NCBI GenBank assembly: GCA_964019425.1
Contig: OZ025818.1
Span: 248,001-312,000, forward strand
DNA: 64,000 nt
From: Flectonema sp. DT1601
Lineage: Eukaryota > Euglenozoa > Diplonemea > Diplonemida > Diplonemidae
Direction of reading: 5' to 3'
Shown: positions 55,997 through 64,000 of the stretch, in pieces
Layout of the letters: the number at the start of each line of letters is the position of its first letter
How positions within the stretch are numbered: the stretch's first letter is position 1
Translations under genes and position numbers: made by a program
Notes under the pieces: model-generated
Databases searched by the model: none
What the model was told of the DNA's origin: nothing
What the model saw: the letters and a program-made list of their open reading frames with translations, nothing else

Positions 55997-56141
55997 CCTT
56001 GTCAGGGGGGGGGGACTTTGATACGATACGAAAAGATTTATGCCTTGTCAGGGGGGGGGGGACTTTGATACGATACGAAAAGATTTATGCCTTGTCAGGG
56101 GGGGGGGGGGGGGGATTTAATACACGATACGAAAGGATGCA
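55997..56141. repeat. Tandem repeat with G-runs (about 3 units)
   Basis: Units of 45-52 bp of the form CTTGTCA, G-run of 10-18, ACTTTGATACGATACGAAAA, GATTTATGC. The first two are almost identical apart from G-run length; the third is diverged. Open frames through it are repeat-driven and not genes. Confidence 0.9.
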
Positions 56142-56526
56142 TCTGGATTTTCTTTCCTTTTTTTTTTTTTTTCCTTCTTTTCGCAAGCTATCTCAAGAAT
56201 AGCAACAAAGGAAAGAAGCTGAGTTTTTATGCTGCGGTAGTTTTTGCTTGGTCATTAAGAACATTAAGAACATTAATATAAATTTAAAAATAAAGACAAT
56301 GAAAAGATCATCGCCAACGCAGTACAGTCGATCAATACCGATATCAGAATGAACAATAGGTCTTTGATGCTGAGATACCATCACTCCCATCGAGGCTATC
56401 AACCAAGCATGGGGAAGGGGAAGTGAGTTGACATTTAGTGGTACTGCTTAAACCGAAACCACGATTCAACATACTTATACTTTGTAAAAGAATAGCGGTT
56501 TTTTTTTATTGCACGCTATTTTAGAG

Positions 56527-56620
56527 GAGGGGGGACTTGGATAAATAAATCAAGGGGTTAACACACAACAAATTAGACATGAATCATTATAACTGGATTC
56601 CGTCCACACAAAATCGCATA
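56527..56620. repeat. Dispersed repeat family 2, copy b
   Basis: GGGGGGACTTGGATAAATAA start, then ACACACAACAAATTAGACAT and GAATCATTATAACTGGATTC, matching 55399-55490 with scattered substitutions. Confidence 0.75.
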
Positions 56621-57418
56621 CTTGGAGGGGGATGCCAAATTAACTAGCTGCTATCGACACACTTATTTCTGGGAGAGTCACCTGCCTGATCAATATTGCC
56701 AACAGAAATGATATTTAAAATAAATTAGACGAAGTAGACGTGACTCACTGTTCTAGAATATTAGCTGCCTATTCGTAGCCACAAAAGCAAAAAAATGTCA
56801 ACTGTCAAGCCCCAGGTTTGGTGATGGAGCAGGCAGCGGACATCTATTGTACTGTCGAATGCTGAAATCAGGAGGTGGATGTCGATGATTTTCAACAACG
56901 GCTTCCCTCCCTGTGGAAATTCAGCTTTGACTTTGCAGCGATAATTTTTTCAATTGTGCCTTCGGTAAATTGTTTTAAACTTATTTAGGATTCGCAGTTT
57001 TTTTTTTTCTCTCAAATTTGCTTGACAACTAAGAAGACAGAGAAACAAGATTCTTAAGGTGCTAAGATGACGAGTTCAGCAGCAGATACCTGACAAAAGT
57101 GACCATTCGATCGGTCGGTTCTCAGTTCGTCAGTCGATTCTGGAAAAAGAAATTGATGAATTCCGATTACTGAGGTCAAAAAAAAAAGGATTTTTTTATT
57201 ACAAAAGAATTTGGGCAAACTGCCGCATCCGAAAAAATTAGAACCTGAAATACCACATCAAAAAAAAACAATTCACACCGTTTGACAAGACGCTGGCAGT
57301 TGTGATAAATAATTTTTTTTTTTTCCTTCTCCTACCTCCGCCAAGCCTCTCCATAACAAAACAAAAAGGAATCCGCAAACTTTATATTTTTTTTAAACTC
57401 ATACTTTTATTTTGGTTG

Positions 57419-57515
57419 TGCGCGCGCAATTGGTTCGAAATCCTATAAATGAATAGGTTAGTTACGCTGCCACAATTCTCTTTCTACCAAAAAATGGTTT
57501 TGTAGGTACAAAAAG
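57419..57515. repeat. Dispersed repeat family 3, copy b
   Basis: Matches 34321-34422: GGTTAGTTACGCTGCCACAA then TTCTCTTTCTACC and TTTTGTAGGTACAAA. The preceding GGTTCGAAATCC is one base longer than a tRNA B-box consensus. Confidence 0.7.
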
Positions 57516-57965
57516 AGAGAAGAAATAATAATAATAATAATAATAAATAAATAAAAACAAGATGAATATCCCTGTTGAATTCTTCGACAACAGTATCGAT
57601 GGGGAATATCGAAGAAAAATAAGGGGTTGTCTTAGTTTTGTTTTTATAAATAAAGAAATAGATAATAATCATAAAAAAAAATAATCCAAAAAAAAAACCA
57701 AAACAAATAACAATAACGATAACCAAAAATACTACGACTATCTGACCGCTTATTAAGAATCAAGTTATTCTTTTTGGACCTTCAATTCAAACGATTTAGA
57801 TACTTGTTAAGATCTGGAAGGGAACCAAACAGAAAGACAGAAAGCTTTCACTCCAAAACACTCAAAGAAGATCAACATTAGAACTATTTTTTTTATTTTT
57901 TTTTTAATGAGACGTTATTTATTTATTTATTTTTTAGACGTTAAACCCTCACAAAACAAAACAGG

Positions 57966-57996
<31 letters not shown>

Positions 57997-58688
57997 GCTC
58001 TCGCAACTAAAAGTTGTTGTTTTATTTTTTTTTTTGAAAAAGAAAAAAAGCAAAAGAAAGGAAAACAAAAAATACGTAAATAAAATTCTCCTAAACTCAT
58101 AGTTATAGTTAAGGGGAAAAATCCGTAAGCCGAAGATTTCGGATCCTGAAAACCTAACGCTAATAATAAAGGGATAATTTTTTTAGTTTCTTTTTTGTTC
58201 ACTTTGAAATTTCTTGTCGAAAAAATAAAATAAAAAAGGAAATAATAGGAAAAAGGAATCAGCTGGACGGTGGTTATCAAAGATGAGTCTGACTATGTCT
58301 CAAAATCCCTTTTCCTTTTTTTGTTAAAATAAAATAAAGCAAAATAAGTGAGGCCAACAAAAACCTGTGGGGGTCACCTGTGTAGAAACTAGCAACAAAA
58401 ACGGTCCTTTTTTTTTTTTTTTTTTTCATTTGCATTTAACAATTATTGCAAGAAAAAGAATGTTCGGAGCATACGTAAACCTCCTTTAGCTTTATCAGTT
58501 TAAGTCGGTTTACGGTTTCATACACAAACAAAAACTTTAGTTTTTTGAAGTGGAAAGGAATATAAAAAAAGGATCAGGCGCAAGATTGGGGGGCAGCGAA
58601 ATACGATACAAAGCCCATTTTCCTTTCTTAACGAAAATCCTAAAAATATGAATGAGACCGATTGCTTGAAACTTGAAAGGGAACATCC

Positions 58689-58719
<31 letters not shown>

Positions 58720-59500
58720 AAAATAAAACTCGTTCGAAGTCTAATTCATAATTAGCCATTCGGTTGTGCGAACATTCTGTAAAAAAAAAAAAAAAAAAAA
58801 AAAGAAACATACGGGGAAAGGAGAACGGACTCTAAAAGAAAAGAAAAAAGGAAGGTTCGAACTATTTTACGCAAACAGATGCAATTAAACGCAGAGAATA
58901 ACATGCCCGTGATAGGAACCAAGTAAGGAAAGAAACAGAAAGATGAAATGCAAGCCCTTGATAAGAGCAGCATAGAATATAAGCGTAATCAAACGCATTG
59001 AGTACTTTTTTTTTTTTTTTTTTTTTTTAAAAAAAAAGGTAACTGTAAAGAAACGTGACGTTTTCCACCAAATCTTTTCATTCCACAAGTGCTACGAAAC
59101 TATGTAAGATGAAATCTTTTTCGTGAAGAAAAAGAAATGGAGGTTTTTTTTTTTTAAAAAAAACAAAAACAACAAACAAAAAACAAAAAACATGCGACCA
59201 CTTAACAACTCAATGGAGGCACACTCACAAAACATGGAACTTATCACCGTCGATGATAAAACAGATAACCCATTCTTGCGTATTTTGGTTTTTCAACCAG
59301 AAAGTGCGTTGCTGCAACTCGCTTCCTACGCATCAAGGCCTCGAGGAAGCAGAATTTTACAATGCCTGAAAGCAGGGAATGAGGGGAAGGTAACAATGTA
59401 TAATTCGTTTTCTGATACGATGTCGCTGCTCACATCGTAGTAAATATTGGAACTGAATCCTGTGAGCTATTGTGTTGCAGAATCTCGGCTGTCAACAACA

Positions 59501-62326
59501 TTACAACTTACAGTCTTCTGGTGTATCAACAGGAACTTCTTCTGATACTGTCTCAACAAGAGCACTTTCACAGTCGCTGCCAGAGTCACAGTCAGGTCCG
59601 TTATTTTCTTGCAGAAGGCTATCATCATCGTCGTTGAATATTCCAACATCTGGAGAATCTAAAATATAAAAGACTCCACCAATACGTCTTTTGTTATACC
59701 AAGTCCACAAGATGAACAACATAATAAAACCCATACAGATAAAAGAACAACTAACAATCACTATAATAAGATCGACAAGTTGAATCTTTTTCGATAAACC
59801 CAACGCTGCAGGACGCGGTGGTGTTGGAGTGAGCAACAGATCAGCACACAGATCTATGTATTCAAGCTTACCTGTTGATATCAATGTGTACCCCCTGTGG
59901 CATACAGTAGGTTGGCACACTCCCAGGTATCCCTCCGCGGCCTTGACAGGAAATCCAACTGGGCAAAGACCTGTTCCTGTCCGCACATCAAATGTCGATG
60001 GTTCTCCAAAGTTAGATAATTCCCCGATAAAGTTATTTAACTGCGAGACGAAGGCTTTTCTAGCACTTATTCTTAACAGTGGAGCGAGTACACTAAGTCT
60101 TGATTGAAATCCAACAGAACCACATTTCAAAGCAGTTTTGATTTCACTCGGTTCCAAATCAAAAACTCTTCCCCATATTCTACTAATTTCTAATACTATG
60201 ATATCAATATTATCTGAATTACAATCGATATCGGGATAAAGTAACGATAATGTTATCGCAGTTTTTGGAACTGGTGCCGGTGTTGGTTTGCAAACTGTTC
60301 CCTGAACTGACTCGTACATTCCTCTACACTGACATCTCCTTCTTCGGAAATCACAAAAAACATCTGTTGGGAATGGGTCACTAGACTCGGTATCAAAGCC
60401 TGGAAGGCAATCTACATCAAGGCTACAGAATGCTTCGAGGTTCTCAACAGTTTCTTCTGGACGAGAGACAGGTCTCACATCCTCTCTGATTACATCAAGT
60501 CTACATTGATTACTATCATCTAATACGTAGTTACCTCCGAAACCACATTCACAATTACCCGTAGCAACAATACACTTAACATCTGATGATCGTTCCACGT
60601 TGGCATCAGCATAGCAATTATCGTTAGTTGTACAAACAGTACGACAGAATCCAGTGTATCGATCAAATACTTTACCTGCTACACATGTACACTTAGAGCC
60701 CATTGGTTCGTAGTCTCCAGCACAAGAACATTTAAAATTAGAACATGCTACGTTAGGTGGTGTCGTGATAGCAGCAGTCAACAGTCCAGATAAACAATCA
60801 TAGTCTTCCCTGCAAACACCACATGTACCAAGTGGTGAAATGAATGCTCCCGCTTCTCTACAAGTGCAGTAAGGGTTTCCGTCAGTACGCGTTGTTAGTT
60901 GAAAGTCGCCTGTACACCGACACAGACCAATAGAGCGAATACATTCAACACCAGTTTGTGGAAACGACTGACCAGTTAATATACAATCCTCAGACGTTCT
61001 GCATCCAGTTAAAGTGACACAATCACCAGATGTGCTGACCATTTGATCTGAAGACGTACATGCGCAGGCGCCCTTCGAAAGACTTTGATCCGATTTTTGG
61101 CAATCACAAATACCAGAGGTTCCGCACACCATTTCAGGAAGGACAGTTCCATATGGCGAACAGTCAGAGTTGGTAGTACATTTGTGACAAGTTGAGGCGT
61201 AGCCGCCTCCCCTCAATTCTGGTGGGCAGGTACACCGACCAAAGACGCAACTAATTCCGCCGAGTCCAGTCTGTTCAGCATCACAGTGTGAACTTGTTAA
61301 ACAAATAACACACAGGCCATACTCATCTTGAAATAATCCCTCTTTACATCTACACTTTCCAGCTGTTGTTCTTACGTAGTCACTTCCACAGGAACATGCA
61401 CCTTCAGCTTGGCAAGTAACTTCCCAATCACTTTGAAATGGTTCTAGTGAAGGAGTTTGTTCGAAACATTGAATATCAGCACTGCAGGTGCAGGTACTCG
61501 TGAGGCGATTCATTCTAAAGGGAGGTCTGCATTCACACTTTTGATCGCCAGTTGTTCGCTTCCAAAAGTCATTTCTACAGTTGCAACGGTTGTTAACACA
61601 GGCTGCGTCAGGATGGGTGAAGATGATTTCTCTACCATTAAACTGATCTCTATCAAGACATTGATTGTCTGCTTCACATTCGACTCTGCAGTTACCTGTC
61701 GAAGGGTCGAATTGAGCTCCAGGATTACATCTACAGATTGTATCCTCTACTCCAAGTGCTAAGTTACAAACACATTTTCCTAGATCACCATCACAAGTAA
61801 TTGTAGGATAAGTGTTTCCATCAGGTGAACAATCTCTATCGAAGGCACAGTTACGAACACATCTTCCTAAATGAATTCTATCTCCAACTGGACATCTACA
61901 AATCCGAGGTTGGAATATAATCAATTGTGCAGTATCAACAGCACGTGTTGGTACACATTCACTGTTAACACCGCAATTAAGAGCAGTAGTCCCATCACAT
62001 GATTGCATGCATCTGTTGTTTATCATTGAATAATAAAATGGTACTCCGCGATGAGATCTACATTCGCAGAGTCCGTCTTCGTTTTCTTGAAAGTCGTCAA
62101 AGCAGGCGCACTGACCGCCGCTGCAGTGGAATCCAGCAGCAGATCGAGTTACCGTGATGCCGGTTCCTCCAACACAATCTGAATCAGTTGTACATATTAC
62201 ATTGTCAACAGGAGGTAGTTCCATTATTGCAATGGGCGATCCGAACTGATCAACTGCTAACTCATCAATCTCTCTATCACTCGCTATCACTACAGACAGA
62301 ACCAAGAGTAAAGCACTCGGTAACAT
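59501..62326 (-). CDS. Cys-rich EGF-like type I membrane protein
   Basis: Intronless; 941 residues. A signal peptide (MLPSALLLVLSVVIA) is followed by about ten Cys-rich modules in which a segment like CxxDxDC......C is paired with an EGF-like half such as CRCxxGxxxDxxxGxC. At ~730-800 is a Cys-poor domain (ITLSLLYPDIDCNSDNIDII). One transmembrane helix (VDLIIVIVSCSFICMGFIML and on, ~850-878) and a short acidic cytoplasmic tail with a DDDDS run end the protein. It is probably a cell-surface protein for adhesion, feeding or sensing; ligand unknown. A TTATTATCAAACAG acceptor lies ~15 nt before the ATG. Confidence 0.92.
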   Translation of the reverse strand: MLPSALLLVLSVVIASDREIDELAVDQFGSPIAIMELPPVDNVICTTDSDCVGGTGITVTRSAAGFHCSGGQCACFDDFQENEDGLCECRSHRGVPFYYSMINNRCMQSCDGTTALNCGVNSECVPTRAVDTAQLIIFQPRICRCPVGDRIHLGRCVRNCAFDRDCSPDGNTYPTITCDGDLGKCVCNLALGVEDTICRCNPGAQFDPSTGNCRVECEADNQCLDRDQFNGREIIFTHPDAACVNNRCNCRNDFWKRTTGDQKCECRPPFRMNRLTSTCTCSADIQCFEQTPSLEPFQSDWEVTCQAEGACSCGSDYVRTTAGKCRCKEGLFQDEYGLCVICLTSSHCDAEQTGLGGISCVFGRCTCPPELRGGGYASTCHKCTTNSDCSPYGTVLPEMVCGTSGICDCQKSDQSLSKGACACTSSDQMVSTSGDCVTLTGCRTSEDCILTGQSFPQTGVECIRSIGLCRCTGDFQLTTRTDGNPYCTCREAGAFISPLGTCGVCREDYDCLSGLLTAAITTPPNVACSNFKCSCAGDYEPMGSKCTCVAGKVFDRYTGFCRTVCTTNDNCYADANVERSSDVKCIVATGNCECGFGGNYVLDDSNQCRLDVIREDVRPVSRPEETVENLEAFCSLDVDCLPGFDTESSDPFPTDVFCDFRRRRCQCRGMYESVQGTVCKPTPAPVPKTAITLSLLYPDIDCNSDNIDIIVLEISRIWGRVFDLEPSEIKTALKCGSVGFQSRLSVLAPLLRISARKAFVSQLNNFIGELSNFGEPSTFDVRTGTGLCPVGFPVKAAEGYLGVCQPTVCHRGYTLISTGKLEYIDLCADLLLTPTPPRPAALGLSKKIQLVDLIIVIVSCSFICMGFIMLFILWTWYNKRRIGGVFYILDSPDVGIFNDDDDSLLQENNGPDCDSGSDCESALVETVSEEVPVDTPEDCKL

Positions 62327-62609
62327 TTAAATTAGGAATTCTGTTTGATAATAATAATTTAAATCTAAACACGACATAATTACATAACCCATCCTTACCT
62401 GTCAGTGGTACCATTACATTCCTGGTTTGTATGTGTAAAAAAAAAAAAAAATAACATAATAATATATTTTCATGAACAGTAACTTGAAAAAAATTTAATC
62501 CTCGTAAGGCTCTAAAACACAATAACAGTAAATGGGCTATTCAACAAATAAGATATAAAAAAAAAAAAAAGAATAGAGGGATTTTTTTTTTTTTTTTTTT
62601 TTTTAAATA
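62327..62609. other. Intergenic spacer
   Basis: Leader of the Cys-rich protein gene plus AT-rich sequence with A-runs near 62437 and 62560 and a T-run near 62582. No gene. Confidence 0.6.
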
Positions 62610-63512
62610 TCAACCGAGTTCACTCGCATCAGTTGTTGAAGGTAATTCTTTATCAAATGATACATTGGGAGTGCTCTCTTTACAAAAAGATAAATCAGAA
62701 ATGACAGAAGCCAACTGTTCAAACTGGCTCCTCTGACTGATAACTGAATTGGTTAGTCTGGTGGCTGTGTTTGAAAGAATCTGAACATCTCTCTGCAAGT
62801 CAACGTCAGCAATGAATTCAGTTTGTTGACTAAAATCATAAGTAACAGGTTGTATTAAAGCATTAGTTAGTTGAGTCTGTAACGACTCGAGCTTATGTTC
62901 AAAATCAGATTTGGTTTTTATTTTTTCGTCAGCTGATAAGCGAATTTCAAGAGCCAACGTCTCACAATCAGATCTCATTTTTTTATTATTTATTACAACT
63001 GAGTTAAGTGATTCGTGATCTTCTTTAGAACGTGAAGAGAGTTTTATATTCTCATTTGAGAGAGTTTGAATTTGTGATGTCAGACGCAGCAACTCACCAT
63101 CGTATTGTTGTTTTATTGAGAGAGAGAGCTCCTGTTCTCGAATCAACTCGTTGTGTAGGTGTTCAGCTATTTGTTGATATTGGTCTGAAGAAGACTTCGC
63201 CGCATCCAACTCAGATTTTAAAGTTTGAATTTTTCGACTATCATGACGTAGCTCTGCTGTTATTCCTCGTTCTTTCTCTAATTGGAGTACTAGTCCTTCC
63301 ATTTCAGCACTTAATGCAACTGTTATTTCAGTTTTACCCTTAGCTAGTTGTTGTTGACGAGTTATATAAGTCATTTCCTTGACGTCTAAATCGGCCTTAA
63401 CAATTTCAAGTTTTTCTCTCATGCATAGCAGCGTTCGTTCCTTCTCAAGGATAATAGCCTCTCGCTCAGCAAGAATAGTTTCACGAGTCGCAGGGATTTT
63501 TGGAGACCACAT
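62610..63512 (-). CDS. Coiled-coil protein of unknown function
   Basis: Intronless; 300 residues, MWSPKIPATRETILAEREAI onward. Residues ~10-235 are continuous heptad coiled coil; the rest is Ser/Thr-rich and less ordered (STPNVSFDKELPSTTDASEL). No zinc motif, signal peptide or membrane helix. Family not recognised; such proteins are common at basal bodies, kinetochores and on vesicles, but nothing here decides. A TTTTTAATAG acceptor-like site lies ~25 nt before the ATG. Confidence 0.85.
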   Translation of the reverse strand: MWSPKIPATRETILAEREAIILEKERTLLCMREKLEIVKADLDVKEMTYITRQQQLAKGKTEITVALSAEMEGLVLQLEKERGITAELRHDSRKIQTLKSELDAAKSSSDQYQQIAEHLHNELIREQELSLSIKQQYDGELLRLTSQIQTLSNENIKLSSRSKEDHESLNSVVINNKKMRSDCETLALEIRLSADEKIKTKSDFEHKLESLQTQLTNALIQPVTYDFSQQTEFIADVDLQRDVQILSNTATRLTNSVISQRSQFEQLASVISDLSFCKESTPNVSFDKELPSTTDASELG

Positions 63513-63775
63513 TTTTTATATAAAACTACCAATACACACTATTAAAAATCAAAGCCAAAGTGTGTCCATGTTATTCCTATATGTGATTACAATATGTGAT
63601 TAGAATGAAGCCAACGAGGAAGAAACAACAAAACGAATGAGTATCTACTAACAAATAGTTGAAACGAATAAACCAATTTTGATCTAAATAATAAAAAATA
63701 TGTTTGTTATCTATTAAGCGATAAAGAGTTGAAATCGCTTCTTTCTTTTTTTTTTTTTTTTTTTCTTATAAAAAA
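63513..63775. other. Intergenic spacer
   Basis: AT-rich with a T-run near 63746; nothing else seen. Confidence 0.6.
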
Positions 63776-64000
63776 CTACTTCGACCCAGTATTGTAATGG
63801 CGGAACATCACATCCGCATTCCTTGACGCCGCCTCAAAGTCTTGCTGCTCAGTTTTGAGCGAGGCGTTGACTCGCTTTGCGATTGAAAGAAGCTGAGCCC
63901 TCAAATCACTTGTGCTAGAACTGACTGGGGTGTCAACGAGGCTGGTATCTGCTGCTGGTGATGGTGGATCTACATTGAGACGAGATTTAATTTCAGTTTT
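63776..64000 (-). CDS. 3' end of a gene continuing beyond the window
   Basis: The final 225 nt read, on the minus strand, an open frame without internal stops that ends in TAG at 63776: 74 residues including LRAQLLSIAKRVNASLKTEQ and FRHYNTGSK at the C-terminus. It begins at the window edge, so neither start nor length is known. The first part is Pro/Ser/Thr-rich and the last ~40 residues are probably helical. Family not recognised. Strand and codon use agree with the other genes. Confidence 0.6.
   Translation of the reverse strand, partial: KTEIKSRLNVDPPSPAADTSLVDTPVSSSTSDLRAQLLSIAKRVNASLKTEQQDFEAASRNADVMFRHYNTGSK

Larger units (their letters stand above)
54754..59500. other. Long gene-poor region with repeats
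   Basis: 4.7 kb lacking a supported gene. It contains two copies of repeat family 2 (55399 and 56527), a GTT tract near 55579, a foldable segment at 55635-55693, a G-run tandem repeat at 55997-56141, repeat family 3 at 57419, an ATA/AAT tract near 57524, and A/T runs of 17-33 nt (57966, 58410, 58690, 58780, 59007). An 82-codon plus-strand frame at 59192-59440 is discussed among rejected items. Confidence 0.6.

Noticed and set aside
55999-56202. Plus-strand open frame over the G-run repeats
   Set aside because: Its codons are just the tandem repeat and Gly/Phe homopolymer runs.
57430-57445. tRNA gene suggested by GGTTCGAAATCC
   Set aside because: One base too long for a T-loop, with no acceptor stem, D arm or anticodon arm around it; treated as part of a dispersed repeat.
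59192-59440. 82-codon plus-strand frame starting MRPLNNSMEAHSQ
   Set aside because: Protein-like composition, but it is on the strand with no other genes, is preceded by A-runs without an acceptor, and has no recognised family. Kept only as a weak possibility.
1-64000. CRISPR array, rRNA genes, retroelement or virus-like element
   Set aside because: No regularly spaced repeats, no rRNA-like conserved blocks and no reverse transcriptase, integrase, capsid or transposase motif seen in any frame.

Overview
The window is nuclear DNA of a flagellated or ciliated protist whose lineage I cannot name. Signs of a eukaryote are short spliceosomal introns (mostly 62-116 nt, donor GTATGT, GTATGC or GTTTGT, acceptor usually ACAG), histone H2A, a 26S proteasome subunit, a mitotic cyclin, kinesin, Hook and GRIP-type golgin. 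A DNAAF1-like dynein-assembly factor implies motile cilia. Spacers and introns are AT-rich and crowded with A/T homopolymers; coding sequence is much less so.

Every supported gene is on the minus strand, so the cluster reads from 64000 down to 1. Nearly every complete gene has a splice-acceptor-like YAG from 0 to about 100 nt before its ATG, often behind a pyrimidine tract. This fits spliced-leader trans-splicing of a directional gene cluster, as in Euglenozoa, dinoflagellates and perkinsids, but 5'-UTR cis introns are not excluded.

Layout, low to high coordinates. 1-2978: four same-strand histone H2A genes (the first cut by the window edge) with a small unknown gene among them. 3561-8613: a PDZ coiled-coil protein and a GC-rich glutathione S-transferase lying between direct copies of the PDZ gene's start. 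10589-17434: a giant coiled-coil protein ending in an annexin-like repeat. 20766-24351: a CAP-Gly protein and DNAAF1. 25429-30675: proteasome Rpn1 and an A/B-type cyclin. 31792-40461: Hook, a small unknown protein, a GRIP golgin and a kinesin. 41529-50346: a 2329-residue protein with a zinc finger, an R-S-E ADP-ribosyltransferase, a second cysteine/histidine cluster, leucine-rich and ankyrin repeats. 50785-54753: a polytopic membrane protein with a large ectodomain. 59501-62326: a Cys-rich EGF-like type I membrane protein. 62610-64000: a coiled-coil protein and the 3' end of one more gene. The largest gene-free stretches (17435-20765 and 54754-59500) hold homopolymers, small dispersed repeats and a few foldable segments.

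Six of the genes (DNAAF1, CAP-Gly, Hook, kinesin, golgin and the giant coiled coil) belong to cytoskeleton, cilium or membrane traffic, and the cyclin and Rpn1 to cell-cycle turnover. No metabolic operon-like set is visible. I joined exons by hand from splice motifs; each multi-exon model keeps one open frame with a total length divisible by three. No virus-like element, CRISPR array, rRNA or convincing tRNA gene was seen.
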